Part shown: in pieces, positions 29,320 through 38,480 of the stretch
Position numbering within the stretch: the stretch's first letter is position 1
Layout of the letters: every line of letters starts with the position of its first letter
Assembly: GCF_003206045.1 (NCBI RefSeq)
Contig: NZ_PZJM01000009.1
Location: forward strand, 1 to 64,000
DNA from: Salinicola lusitanus
GTDB lineage: Bacteria; Pseudomonadota; Gammaproteobacteria; Pseudomonadales; Halomonadaceae
DNA length: 64,000 bases
Direction of reading: 5' to 3'
Program-made: the position numbers and the translations under genes
Notes under the pieces: generated by a model
Told to the model about the DNA's origin: nothing
The model's database searches: none
What the model saw: only the letters and a program-made list of their open reading frames with translations

Positions 29320-30336
29320 ATGAAACTCGACAAGTTCGCTCGCTATCCGCTGACATTCGGCCCCTCTCCCATCACCCCGCTCAAGCGCTTGAGCGAACAT
29401 CTCGGCGGCGAGGTCGAGCTCTACGCCAAGCGCGAGGACTGCAACAGCGGACTCGCCTTCGGCGGCAACAAGACCCGCAAGCTCGAATACCTGATTCCGG
29501 AAGTGCTGGAAGGCGGCTACGACACCCTGGTCTCGATCGGCGGCATCCAGTCCAACCAGACGCGCCAGGTCGCCGCCGTGGCTGCCCATCTGGGGCTCGA
29601 CTGCGTGCTGGTCCAGGAGAACTGGGTCAACTATCACGATGCCAGCTACGACAAGGTCGGCAACATCGAACTGTCGCGGATCATGGGTGCCGACGTGCGC
29701 CTCGACCCGGCCGGCTTCGACATCGGCATTCGCGAAAGCTGGGAACGTGCGATGGAGAGCGTTCGGGCCAAGGGCGGCAAGCCGTTCCCGATTCCCGCCG
29801 GCTGTTCGGAGCACCCCTACGGCGGGCTCGGGTTCGTCGGTTTCGCCGAGGAAGTGCGCCAGCAGGAACGCGAGCTGGGCTTCACTTTCGACTACATCGT
29901 GGTCTGCTCGGTCACCGGCAGCACCCAGGCCGGCATGGTGGTCGGCTTCGCCGCCGACGGTAGAGCCCGTCAGGTGATCGGTATCGATGCCTCCGCCAAA
30001 CCGGAGCAGACTCATGCCCAGATTGTGCGCATCGCCCAGCACACCGCCGAGCTGGTGGAGCTCGGCCAGCCGATCACCGCCGACGACGTGGTGCTCGACA
30101 CGCGGTTCGGCTATCCGGAATACGGCCTGCCCAACGACGGCACGCTGGAAGCGATTCGACTCTGCGGGCGGCTCGAGGGCGTGCTGACCGACCCGGTCTA
30201 CGAAGGCAAGTCGATGCACGGCATGATCGAGAAAGTTCGTCTCGGCGAATTCCCCGCCGGCGCCAAGGTTCTCTACGCCCACCTGGGTGGCGCACCGGCA
30301 CTGAGCGCCTACAGCGAGTGGTTCTCTCGCGGCTAA
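29320..30336 (+). CDS. acdS: 1-aminocyclopropane-1-carboxylate deaminase
   Basis: PLP enzyme that converts the plant ethylene precursor ACC into 2-oxobutyrate and ammonia. It is 338 aa, the exact family length. The PLP lysine is K51 ([10 protein letters not shown]) and S78 lies in IQSNQTRQV. The residues that separate true ACC deaminases from D-cysteine desulfhydrases are present: Y268, Y294, E295 (VYEGKS) and L322 (HLGGAPA). GGAG precedes the ATG; just upstream lies an ACAACAACAG run. The gene is usually associated with plant-beneficial bacteria and often moves horizontally; base composition here looks like that of its neighbours. Confidence 0.96.
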   Translation: MKLDKFARYPLTFGPSPITPLKRLSEHLGGEVELYAKREDCNSGLAFGGNKTRKLEYLIPEVLEGGYDTLVSIGGIQSNQTRQVAAVAAHLGLDCVLVQENWVNYHDASYDKVGNIELSRIMGADVRLDPAGFDIGIRESWERAMESVRAKGGKPFPIPAGCSEHPYGGLGFVGFAEEVRQQERELGFTFDYIVVCSVTGSTQAGMVVGFAADGRARQVIGIDASAKPEQTHAQIVRIAQHTAELVELGQPITADDVVLDTRFGYPEYGLPNDGTLEAIRLCGRLEGVLTDPVYEGKSMHGMIEKVRLGEFPAGAKVLYAHLGGAPALSAYSEWFSRG

Positions 30337-30443
30337 GCACGACCGGTGAAGACCGTGAACCCGGCGGCGTGATCCGGCGCCGGGTTCCAGCTTGGCGGTG
30401 GCGATGATTCAGTGCCCCATTGCGCTATGCTGGAGCCTCCTCC

Positions 30444-30451
30444 AACAACAA
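30444..30451 (+). promoter_or_regulatory. AACAACAA motif in the amidase leader (possible Hfq/Crc site)
   Basis: A full match to AANAANAA lies 11 bases before the proposed amidase ATG, in a leader with no Shine-Dalgarno site at the usual distance. In Pseudomonas such motifs near the start codon allow Hfq-Crc to block translation of catabolic genes. One 8-base match can arise by chance. Confidence 0.4.
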
Positions 30452-30462
30452 GCTCTCCCCTC

Positions 30463-31959
30463 ATGACACCGCTTTCCGATTCGAATCGCGCCGCGCCGGC
30501 GTTCGCCCCGAGCGAGATCGTGACCTGGGACGCCACCACGCTGTCGTGCCACCTTCACGATCGCGTCGTCTCCTGCCGGGAGGTGATGAACGCCTATCTC
30601 GACCATGTCGACGCCGCCAATCCGCTGGTCAACGCCATCGTTTCCCGCCATGAGCGGGCTGCGCTGCTCGCCGAGGCCGACACCGCCGACCGGGAGCTGA
30701 CGAATGGACACTCGCGGGGCTGGATGCACGGCTTCCCGCAGGCGATCAAGGATCTCTCCGATGCCAGGGGCCTACCGACCACCCAGGGCTCGCCGCTGCT
30801 CGCCGGGCAGATAGCCGCCGCGGACAGCCTGATGGTGGCGCGCATGCGCGACGCCGGTGCCATCGTCATCGGCAAGACCAACACCCCGGAGTTCGGACTC
30901 GGCTCGCAATCCTACAATCCGGTCTTCGGTGCGACCCGTAACGCCTTCGATCGCACCCGCACTGCCGGCGGCTCCAGCGGCGGCGCGGCGGCGGCGCTCG
31001 CCATGCGGATGCTACCGGTGGCCGACGGTAGCGACATGATGGGGTCGTTGCGCAATCCTGCCGCGTTCAACGACGTGATCGGCTTTCGCCCCTCGTTCGG
31101 ACGGGTGCCGGGGCTGGCCGCAGACCCGTTCGGCCAGCAGCTCGCCACCAATGGCCCGATGGGCAGAACGATCGCCGATGTCGCCCGACTGCTGGAGATC
31201 CAGTCCGGCTTCGATCGGCGCGCCCCGCTCTCCCTGGGAGAGCCGTTACGGCGCGGAACCGACACCGTCGACACCGCGCTGGAACGTGACGTTCGCGGTC
31301 TCAGGATCGGCTGGCTGGGCGACTGGGGTGGGCATCTGGCGATGGAATCCGGCGTGCTCGCGCTGTGCGAAGCGGCCTTGAATCGACTCGTCGAATGCGG
31401 CGCCGAACTCGACGCCTGCGACACTCCCTTCGACCCGGACACGCTGTGGCAAAGCTGGACCACACTGCGCCACTGGGCCGTCGCCGGCAACCTGGGCGAT
31501 TACTACGCCGACCCCGCGACCCGCGAACGGTTGAAGCCCGAGGCGCAGTGGGAAGTCGAACGCGGCCTGCCGCTCTCGGCGCAGGAGATCTACGCCGCCA
31601 ACGTCCAGCGCGGCGACGCCTATCACGCCTGGAGCGCGCTGTTCGAACGGTTCGACTACCTGGCCATGCCCAGCGCGCAACTGTTTCCATTCGACGTCGA
31701 CACCCACTGGCCCAGCGAGATCGCCGGGCGGCCGATGGACACCTACCACCGCTGGATGGAGGTCGTCGTACCCGCCTCGATGCTCGGCGCACCGGCCATC
31801 AGCCTGCCGGCCGGGTTGAGCGAAGAGAGCCTGCCGATGGGCTTCCAGCTGATCGGCCGGCCCCGCGACGACTGGGGCGTGCTGCAGCTGGCCCGCGCCT
31901 ACGAAAAGGCCAGCGGCGGGCTCGCCCGCCTGCCCCCCGCCCTGCAGCCGGCGCGCTAG
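30463..31959 (+). CDS. Amidase signature family protein
   Basis: Hydrolase of the amidase signature (AS) family, 498 aa from MTPLSDSNRA. The Ser-cisSer-Lys triad is visible: the lysine in GFPQAIKDLSDARG and the two serines in TRTAGGSSGGAAAALAMRML. The C-terminal GAPAISLPAG and GFQLIGRPRDDW are typical. The AS family includes GatA, but an isolated gene of this kind is usually a catabolic amidase; the substrate is unknown. It follows acdS by 126 bases in the same direction. Its TAG stop shares CTAG with the stop of the convergent M14 peptidase gene. The start is uncertain: an ATG 12 codons upstream also lacks a good ribosome site. Confidence 0.9.
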   Translation: MTPLSDSNRAAPAFAPSEIVTWDATTLSCHLHDRVVSCREVMNAYLDHVDAANPLVNAIVSRHERAALLAEADTADRELTNGHSRGWMHGFPQAIKDLSDARGLPTTQGSPLLAGQIAAADSLMVARMRDAGAIVIGKTNTPEFGLGSQSYNPVFGATRNAFDRTRTAGGSSGGAAAALAMRMLPVADGSDMMGSLRNPAAFNDVIGFRPSFGRVPGLAADPFGQQLATNGPMGRTIADVARLLEIQSGFDRRAPLSLGEPLRRGTDTVDTALERDVRGLRIGWLGDWGGHLAMESGVLALCEAALNRLVECGAELDACDTPFDPDTLWQSWTTLRHWAVAGNLGDYYADPATRERLKPEAQWEVERGLPLSAQEIYAANVQRGDAYHAWSALFERFDYLAMPSAQLFPFDVDTHWPSEIAGRPMDTYHRWMEVVVPASMLGAPAISLPAGLSEESLPMGFQLIGRPRDDWGVLQLARAYEKASGGLARLPPALQPAR

Positions 31960-33725
31960 CCGACGGCCGGGTGGCCCGCCTTCGCGTCGCCGCCGTGCGC
32001 ATCGGCGAACAAGGGCCCGGGCATCCGCTGGTACGCCTCGTAGGCTGCCAGTACGGTCGCCCGCTGCGCCGTGGCGGCAGCGGCGAACGCAGCGCCGTAG
32101 ACGGTCTCGTCGGGATACTCGGTAATCAGGGTCAGCGGCAACCGGTGGCGGTCATCCTCGGCGACGAGGCAGGGAAAGCCGTTGATCATCTCGAATCCGG
32201 TCTCACCGGCGTGGATCTCGAACAGGGCGATCTGGCGATCGTTGAAGGCGCGCAGTCCCGGCACCTCGCCGAGCGCCAGCGTGACCGCCTCGATCAGCCA
32301 GCGCGAGGCGTCGGCCCAGCCGGACGCATGGCGCAGGATCAGAAAGAACCCCTTGGGCAGCGTCCACATCTCGAAGCCGCGCGGCACATAGCCCGACAGC
32401 GGCCGCGTCCACTCATGGGCCGGATAGCCGTGGAGGTTGAGATGCAGCCTGGCCCCGGTCAGCCGCTCCGCCTCGAGACGAATAGCCGTTTCGTGCTCAT
32501 CCGCTTCGCGGTACTCCAGGTCATCGCCCAGTGCCGTGTAACGGGCGGCGTGGTGCATATGGCACGGGTTGTCCGCCACCAGCCGCTGGTGCAGCGCATA
32601 GCCGTCCGGATTTTCCAGCGGGCAGAGCGAGAAGTGCGCGCCCTCGCGCTGCGCCAGTAGACCGGCCGCCTGGAGCGTGCCGGCCGGCGAGGAGGTCTCG
32701 TTGGCGTGCTGGCCGGCGGAGATGATCACGCCCCGGTCGCCCCCGGCCACGTACCGACCCTCGACTCGCCGCCCCGCGACCGAGGTGGCGTAGAACGGCG
32801 TCCCGCCGAGCGACTCCAGCTCCTTGGCGATCTGCCGCGGCGACAGTGGCCGGGACACGGCGTCGAGCGATTCACGGGGAGAGGCTATCGTCTCACGGTC
32901 GTAGCCACGCGTCTCCACCGTCACCTCGTAGCCGTCGCCGAGCCGGATCTCCGGCACGATCTGCCCCGGCTGCAGATGGCGATCGCCCAGCGGCCTTCCC
33001 GAGCGCCGCTGGAACACCTCCAGCAGCGAGAAGTAGAACTCCTCGTGCAGGGCTTCCCGCAGCGACAGCGCCTCGTCGGCGTAGCCGAGCGGCTCATCGG
33101 CGATCGGCAGCGTTACGGTGATGTTGAGCTCTTCGAAATAGGGCTCCTGGTCTCTTTCCTGCGTGCTCCACGTGGCCCCGCGGATGGCTGTCATCGCCTC
33201 GGCAAAGAGCTGCTCGTAGACCGTCGTCAAGGCGCCGCCTGCACCATCGACGATCTGCCAGCCGCAGGGGGAGAGCGCCGGTTCCTCCGCGAAGTCGACA
33301 TGCCGGCGGTTGGGCGCCAGCACTTCCAGAGGCTCGTCGCGCCCATCGGCGTAATGCAACCGCAGGCGGTAGACCGGCAACTCGTCACACATGTCCCCCG
33401 CCGCGAACTCGAAGCCGACGCCGGGATAGAGTGCTGCCAGCGGATAGCTCTCCAGCAGGAAGCGCGACGCCGGGGCGTCGGGATGCCGGGGGAAGGTAAC
33501 CTCGACACGCGTCAGACCTTCGGTCGTGATCTCCTCGCGGAAGGCGCAGACCAGCGGCTTGTAGGCCGAGCGACAGCGTGCGGTGATGCCGCGGTCCGCC
33601 AGCGCTCTCTCGGCCCGGCGGCGCGTGGCCTGGTCGTCGAACGTCCAGGTTTCCAAGGTGGCAGCCGTGGACGCCTCGACAAGCGTGTCGAGCGTAGCGG
33701 GATAACGCTTGTCGAACAGGATCAC
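31956..33725 (-). CDS. M14-family zinc carboxypeptidase-like protein
   Basis: A 589-aa protein with a long N-terminal region of unknown fold (residues 1-330) and a C-terminal M14 metallopeptidase-like domain. The zinc motif HxxE is in IISAGQHANETSSPAG, an M14 NPDGY segment is in LCPLENPDGYALHQR, and a candidate third zinc ligand is in LHLNLHGYPAHEW. The start is GTG, supported by GAGGAG 8 nt upstream. It is the last gene of an amidohydrolase-permease-M14 run. The enzyme may release an acyl or amino acid group from a small molecule rather than act as a true peptidase; the substrate is not known. No signal peptide is visible, so it is probably cytoplasmic. Confidence 0.82.
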   Translation of the reverse strand: MILFDKRYPATLDTLVEASTAATLETWTFDDQATRRRAERALADRGITARCRSAYKPLVCAFREEITTEGLTRVEVTFPRHPDAPASRFLLESYPLAALYPGVGFEFAAGDMCDELPVYRLRLHYADGRDEPLEVLAPNRRHVDFAEEPALSPCGWQIVDGAGGALTTVYEQLFAEAMTAIRGATWSTQERDQEPYFEELNITVTLPIADEPLGYADEALSLREALHEEFYFSLLEVFQRRSGRPLGDRHLQPGQIVPEIRLGDGYEVTVETRGYDRETIASPRESLDAVSRPLSPRQIAKELESLGGTPFYATSVAGRRVEGRYVAGGDRGVIISAGQHANETSSPAGTLQAAGLLAQREGAHFSLCPLENPDGYALHQRLVADNPCHMHHAARYTALGDDLEYREADEHETAIRLEAERLTGARLHLNLHGYPAHEWTRPLSGYVPRGFEMWTLPKGFFLILRHASGWADASRWLIEAVTLALGEVPGLRAFNDRQIALFEIHAGETGFEMINGFPCLVAEDDRHRLPLTLITEYPDETVYGAAFAAAATAQRATVLAAYEAYQRMPGPLFADAHGGDAKAGHPAVG

Positions 33726-33845
33726 GGCGATGCTCCTCTCATGACGGTGCCGAAGGGTCGTTTCGAACGAGAAGCGGCGCCCTTGTCAGCAAGAGCGCCG
33801 CCGTTCGTCACGCTACGATGACGATGATCGATTGTCACCCCGCGT

Positions 33846-35147
33846 TCAGAACACGAACGTCAGCAGCAGGTTGAACACCAGCGCGGCGACGAAGCCGAGC
33901 GGGGCGGCACGGAACAGCAGCTTGGGCAGCAGTCCCGAGCGCGCTTCGTCCGTCGGGCACGAGCCGAGGATCAGGCTGCCGCCGGAGGAGAACGGCGAGA
34001 TCGAGGTGGCCTGGGCGCCGACCACGATGGCGATGAAGATGATCATCGGGTCGATCGAGAGCGTACCGGCCAGCGACGGCACCAGCGGGAACAGCGCCGG
34101 CGTGACCACACCCAACGTACTCGCGAACAGCGACATGAACGCGGCAACGACGCCGAACGCGACCGGAATCAGCACCGGCGGGATGTTGGTGCCGATCCAG
34201 GAGCCGAGCAGATCGATGGTGCCCGCCTTGATCGCCACCGAGATCAGCATGCCGACGCCGCAGATCATGATGATCGTGCCCCAGGGGAGCGAGGCGATCG
34301 CCTTGCGCTCGTCACCCAGCTTCATCAGTAGCGCGATGACCGAGAACACGCTGGCGATCAGGCCGATGTCCACCTTGGAATTGACGAACGTCACGGCGGC
34401 GTTGTCGGGCAGGATCAGGCTGGCGATGGGCGGCAGCAGTACGGTGGCCATCATCACCAGGGTCAGGATCAGGGTGGCGCGCTGGTCGCGGTCGAGCGGG
34501 CTGGGACGCTCGACGTGCTCCAGCGACGCCATCGCGGTGCCGCGCTTGCGGCCGAACAGGATCAGTCCGTACAGCACCACGATCGGCACGATCATGGTGC
34601 TGGCGAAGATGCCGAAACTGTTGATGAAAGCCTGGTTGTCGGAGATGCCCGAATTGGTCATCAGGGTACGGAAGATGATGCCACTCTGGCTGGAAACGAA
34701 ATTGGCACCCGCCAGCGCCCCGTAGTTGACCGCCATGGCACCGACGATCAGGTTCAGCCCGGTGCGGCTGCACAGCAGCAGCGTGATCGGTGCCATGAAC
34801 GCCAGCACGGTGTAGTAACCCGCACCCAACGCCGAGATCACCACCGCCGCCAGAAAGATGGCGAACGGTAGCAGATGCGGAAAATGCCGGCAGCGATACA
34901 TCAGGTGCTCGGCCAGTTTCTCCAGCGTGCCGTTGACGATCGCGAAGCTGTAGAACAGACAGACCGAGAAGATGATGAAGAAGATCTTCAGCGGCCACAT
35001 GGCAATCACTTCCGCGGGTTTCAGACCCAGCCCGAAGCAGCCGATCAGATAGGCGAACGCGATCGCGAACAGCCCGATATTGATCTTGGTGCGGTATCCC
35101 AGAATGATGGAGACGACGATCGCCCCTACCACCAGTAGACTCATCAT
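33846..35147 (-). CDS. MatC-like dicarboxylate permease (SLC13/ArsB-NhaD superfamily)
   Basis: A 433-aa integral membrane protein with about 11-12 hydrophobic spans. The N-terminal part (SLLVVGAIVVSIILGYRTKINIG) matches the MatC N-terminal family of dicarboxylate carriers, and the two-fold repeat shows the polar re-entrant segments NYGALAGANFVSSQSG and QATSISPFSSGGSL. It probably imports a carboxylated compound handled by the flanking amidohydrolase and M14 enzyme. It lies 69 bases after the amidohydrolase gene and 120 before the peptidase gene. Confidence 0.85.
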   Translation of the reverse strand: MMSLLVVGAIVVSIILGYRTKINIGLFAIAFAYLIGCFGLGLKPAEVIAMWPLKIFFIIFSVCLFYSFAIVNGTLEKLAEHLMYRCRHFPHLLPFAIFLAAVVISALGAGYYTVLAFMAPITLLLCSRTGLNLIVGAMAVNYGALAGANFVSSQSGIIFRTLMTNSGISDNQAFINSFGIFASTMIVPIVVLYGLILFGRKRGTAMASLEHVERPSPLDRDQRATLILTLVMMATVLLPPIASLILPDNAAVTFVNSKVDIGLIASVFSVIALLMKLGDERKAIASLPWGTIIMICGVGMLISVAIKAGTIDLLGSWIGTNIPPVLIPVAFGVVAAFMSLFASTLGVVTPALFPLVPSLAGTLSIDPMIIFIAIVVGAQATSISPFSSGGSLILGSCPTDEARSGLLPKLLFRAAPLGFVAALVFNLLLTFVF

Positions 35148-35216
35148 AAGTCGGTTTCCCTCTCGTACTTGTCGTTCGCACTCATGGTGCGTGTTCGTTA
35201 TTCCGCCCGGCGCCCC

Positions 35217-36050
35217 TTAGCGCGTGAGATCGATCTTGAACAGCCTGGCCGGGTTGGCGATCATGATCTGGCGGCGCTCTTCGACGTTCGGCAGCAGCGT
35301 CTGCATCAGCGCGAACTGGGCGTCGTAGTCGGTGTCGGCCTCGAAGCGGGTGTGCGGCCAGTCGCTGCCCCACAGCAGGCGCTCGCTATGGCCGTAGGCG
35401 TCGCGCAGTCGATCGATCGATGCCAGCGCCTGGGCGTGACTGGACCTGCTCCGGTAGGTCGCCGACAGCTTGACCCAGATATCCTCGCTCGAAAGCAGAG
35501 ACAGCAGCGCCCGATGGCGGGAGTTGACCGGATCGATCTCGCCGGAGGGCAATCCAAAGTGATCGATCACCACCGGCACGTCAGCCGCCAGAATCTGCGG
35601 CAGGATCGTGTCCAGGTCCTCCATCCCCCGCTGGATCTCCACCGACCAGCCACGCTTAGCTATTCTGGCGAATAGCGCGCGCCATGGCGGACTACGATAA
35701 TCCTCGAGAGGCTGCCCGATCAGATTGAGCCGGATGCCGACGACTCCTGACTCCGCCAGCTCATCGAGTTCGTCATTGGATACTTCAGGCGCCACCACCG
35801 CCGTACCGCGCAGACGCTGCGGAAACCGACGCAGTGCCGAAACCAGGTGACTGTTGTCGGTACCGAGAAAGCTGGGCTGTACCAGCACGCCATGGGAGAG
35901 GCCGCAATGATCGAGATGCCCCAGATACTGCTCGATGGTGGCGTCGTACGCCGGGCTATAACGACGGTCGCCCGCCAGTGGCAGGTCCTGCCGGAAGATG
36001 TGCGCATGGGTATCGACGCCGGTCAGCGCGACGGTAGCGGGTTGCGTCAT
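35217..36050 (-). CDS. Amidohydrolase 2 family (TIM-barrel) hydrolase
   Basis: A 277-aa metal-dependent hydrolase of the PF04909 type (related to 2-pyrone-4,6-dicarboxylate lactonase and L-fuconolactonase-like enzymes). It has DTHAHIFRQDLPL at the N-terminus (HxH), VVIDHFGLPSG in the middle and LLWGSDWPHTRFE near the C-terminus, the last carrying the catalytic Asp. It likely opens a lactone or hydrolyses an amide of a small carboxylate. It is divergent from a GntR regulator, which presumably controls it together with the permease and M14 genes. Confidence 0.85.
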   Translation of the reverse strand: MTQPATVALTGVDTHAHIFRQDLPLAGDRRYSPAYDATIEQYLGHLDHCGLSHGVLVQPSFLGTDNSHLVSALRRFPQRLRGTAVVAPEVSNDELDELAESGVVGIRLNLIGQPLEDYRSPPWRALFARIAKRGWSVEIQRGMEDLDTILPQILAADVPVVIDHFGLPSGEIDPVNSRHRALLSLLSSEDIWVKLSATYRSRSSHAQALASIDRLRDAYGHSERLLWGSDWPHTRFEADTDYDAQFALMQTLLPNVEERRQIMIANPARLFKIDLTR

Positions 36051-36114
36051 GAGAGGCCCTTGGTGAATGGCGTGAACACTTGACGGCGAACGAATGGTTC
36101 GACCTATATATATC

Positions 36115-36132
36115 TATTCAACTATATGAATA
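36115..36132. promoter_or_regulatory. Candidate operator in the amidohydrolase-gntR divergent region
   Basis: TATTCA and TGAATA form a perfect inverted repeat with a 6-base spacer in an AT-rich patch (36103-36135). It probably overlaps a promoter and is a plausible site for the divergently encoded GntR regulator. Confidence 0.45.
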
Positions 36133-36209
36133 AACTCGGTCAGAGCATACACCCCATTAGTCGCAGTCCGCAGGGTCTACGACTAAAGATGGCAACAAAG
36201 TGATACATT

Positions 36210-36220
36210 TGTTTGAAACA
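36210..36220 (+). promoter_or_regulatory. Palindrome just upstream of the gntR gene
   Basis: TGTTTGAAACA is a perfect 11-base palindrome around the central G, 20 bases before the regulator ATG. It could be an autoregulatory site of the HutC-type GntR protein. Confidence 0.4.
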
Positions 36221-36239
36221 GAGCGGAGGGAAACCATTC

Positions 36240-36977
36240 ATGAGGGGAACGAGCTCGATGACAGACGAACGCCTGCCGCTCTATCAACGTCTACGTGACG
36301 ACATGCTGGCCAGAATCGCTGCAGGAGAGTGGACACCCGGTGTCGCGATACCGACCGAGGCGGAGCTGACCAGGCACTACGGCGTCGCCGTCGGCACGCT
36401 GCGCAAGGCCGTGGACACCCTGGTCCAGGATGGCCTGATGAAGAGGAGCCAAGGGCGTGGCACTTTCATCCTTCGCCCCAATTTCGAGGGGTCGCTGTTC
36501 CGCTTCTTCCGCCAGGTAGACGCTCGTGGTGATCGCCGGATCCCCAAGAGCCGCATCCTCTCGCGCCAGCTGGAACCCGCCGCCAAGGATATCGCGGAGG
36601 CGCTGGAACTGGCGGTGGCCGAAGAGACCATCCGCCTGGAGCGGATCCGCCAGCTCGACGGAGCGACGCTGCTGCACGAGGATATCTGGCTGCCAGCCGC
36701 CCGTTTCGATGCCCTGATGCACATCGATATCGCGGATTTCGGCAACCTGCTCTACCCGTTCTATGAATCGCACTGTGGCCAGTTGATCGGTTCGGCGCGG
36801 GAGACGCTCACCGTCGAGACTGCCGAAGCAGCTCTCGCCGACATCCTCCGTATCGGCACCGGGGAACCGGTCGTCATGGTGGAGCGGCTGGCGCTCGGCT
36901 ACGATCGCACGCCGCTGGAGTACCGGCGTTCGCGTGGCGCCGCCACCACGTTCCGCTATCAGGTCGACATTTCCTGA
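36240..36977 (+). CDS. GntR-family (HutC/UTRA) transcriptional regulator
   Basis: A winged-helix regulator of about 245 aa. The N-terminal GntR domain reads LYQRLRDDMLARIAAGEW, IPTEAELTRHYGVAVGTLRKA and GLMKRSQGRGTFIL; the C-terminal part is a UTRA ligand-binding domain (ETIRLERIRQLDGATLLHEDIWLP and PLEYRRSRG). Two starts, six codons apart, each have a purine-rich site at proper distance (GGAGGG and AGGGGA); I give the longer. It is divergent from the amidohydrolase-permease-M14 genes and is likely their repressor. Confidence 0.9.
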   Translation: MRGTSSMTDERLPLYQRLRDDMLARIAAGEWTPGVAIPTEAELTRHYGVAVGTLRKAVDTLVQDGLMKRSQGRGTFILRPNFEGSLFRFFRQVDARGDRRIPKSRILSRQLEPAAKDIAEALELAVAEETIRLERIRQLDGATLLHEDIWLPAARFDALMHIDIADFGNLLYPFYESHCGQLIGSARETLTVETAEAALADILRIGTGEPVVMVERLALGYDRTPLEYRRSRGAATTFRYQVDIS

Positions 36978-37103
36978 GGCGAATGGCCCTGGCCGCCGGC
37001 GCTCGTAAGGGAACGTAACAACCGGTTCGCGGTCGATGAGTGACCGACGCCGCGCCGTCATGGTGCCGCGTCGCCGTTCATCGCCAATTGCAGGGCCGTC
37101 ACC

Positions 37104-38324
37104 GTGTTCCGATCGTTCTTCCCCAAGCCATCGCTTTTCTTCGTCACTGCCCTGGGATGGGCGCTGTTCGCCATCGTCCTGTGGGAGTCCACCGCCAGCG
37201 GGTGGGGTGCCGCCATCGGGCTGTCGCCGGCAGGCGAGGCCTCCCTGCCGATCGGCGTCTCGCGATTCTGGTCGGCGTCGTTTCTCTGGTTCTATCTCTA
37301 CTACGCGCTCTGCGTCGGGCTGTTCAGCGCCGTGTGGTTTCGTTTCGCCCCGCACCGGTGGCAGTACTGGTCGATCCTGGGTAGCGCACTGATCGTCTTC
37401 ATGACCTACTTCTCGGTCCAGACCAGCGTTGCGGTCAACGCCTGGTATGGCCCGTTCTGGGACATGGTGCAGCAAGCGCTCGCCGGCGGCAGCGACGTCA
37501 CTGCGCAGGACCTCTACCGGGAGATGCTCACTTTTGCCGGCATCGCCTTCGTCGCGGTGACGGTGGGTGTATTCAACCTGTTCTTCGTCAGCCACTACAT
37601 CTTTCGCTGGCGCACGGCGATGAACGACTACTACATGGCGCATTGGTCGCAGCTTCGACACGTGGAGGGCGCTGCCCAGCGCGTGCAGGAGGACACCATG
37701 CGCTTCTCGACCACGCTGGAAGGGCTGGGCGTCAACCTGCTCAAGGCGGTGCTGACGCTGATCGCCTTTCTACCGCTGCTGGTCACGATGTCGCAGCACA
37801 TCACCGAACTGCCGCTGGTCGGTCATGTCTCCGATGCGCTGGTGTGGGCGGCGATCGTCTGGTCCGTGTTCGGCACCCTGTTCCTGGCCCTGGTGGGGGT
37901 CAAGCTGCCTGGGCTCGAGTTTCGCAACCAGCGGGTGGAGGCGGCCTACCGCAAGGAGCTGGTCTACGGCGAGGACAATGCCGAGCGCGCCCGGCCGGCC
38001 ACCGTGGCGGAGCTGTATCAGGCGGTACGGCGCAACTACTTCCGGCTCTATTGGCACTACGCCTACTTCAATATCGCCCGCATCTTCTACCTGCAGGCGG
38101 ACACGATCTTCGCCTTCGTGGTGCTGACGCCATCGATCGTCGCCGGCAAGCTCACCCTCGGCCTGCTCCAGCAGGTGCTCAACGTGTTCGGCCAGGTGCG
38201 CGACTCCTTCCAGTATCTGGTCAACTCCTGGTCGACCATCATCGAGCTGCTCTCGATCGTCAAACGCCTGCGCACCTTCGAACGGGTGATCGAACACACG
38301 CCGGCTCCCCAGGCGACGACCTGA
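37104..38324 (+). CDS. sbmA: SbmA/BacA-family peptide transporter
   Basis: Proton-driven inner-membrane importer of antimicrobial peptides and peptide antibiotics (microcins, bleomycin, proline-rich peptides). It is 406 aa with about eight hydrophobic spans. Family landmarks include [55 protein letters not shown] and the C-terminal [21 protein letters not shown]. The start is GTG. A perfect hairpin directly follows the stop codon. Confidence 0.93.
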   Translation: MFRSFFPKPSLFFVTALGWALFAIVLWESTASGWGAAIGLSPAGEASLPIGVSRFWSASFLWFYLYYALCVGLFSAVWFRFAPHRWQYWSILGSALIVFMTYFSVQTSVAVNAWYGPFWDMVQQALAGGSDVTAQDLYREMLTFAGIAFVAVTVGVFNLFFVSHYIFRWRTAMNDYYMAHWSQLRHVEGAAQRVQEDTMRFSTTLEGLGVNLLKAVLTLIAFLPLLVTMSQHITELPLVGHVSDALVWAAIVWSVFGTLFLALVGVKLPGLEFRNQRVEAAYRKELVYGEDNAERARPATVAELYQAVRRNYFRLYWHYAYFNIARIFYLQADTIFAFVVLTPSIVAGKLTLGLLQQVLNVFGQVRDSFQYLVNSWSTIIELLSIVKRLRTFERVIEHTPAPQATT

Positions 38325-38363
38325 ACGGCGCGGCAGGGCGCGCGCAGCGTCCTGCCGCGCCGT
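38325..38363 (+). terminator. Hairpin directly after sbmA
   Basis: ACGGCGCGGCAGG and CCTGCCGCGCCGT form a perfect 13-bp stem starting right after the sbmA stop. A T run is lacking, so it may act as a terminator or as a 3'-end stabiliser. Confidence 0.65.
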
Positions 38364-38373
38364 CACCCTGGCC

Positions 38374-38391
38374 CTGTCACAACGCCGTCAC
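38374..38391 (+). promoter_or_regulatory. Candidate Pho box upstream of ugpB
   Basis: CTGTCAC-AACG-CCGTCAC: two 7-base direct repeats 11 bases apart, each one mismatch or a permitted variant from the PhoB half-site CTGTCA(T/C). It lies about 90 bases before ugpB. The ugp operon of E. coli is a PhoB target, so the site is plausible. Confidence 0.6.
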
Positions 38392-38480
38392 CCGAGTGAC
38401 ATCCGACTGCCACGCTCCTGACATCGTGCCGCCCTAGGGTACGCAACACACCCTGTAACGCTCTGTCAGGAGATGTCATC

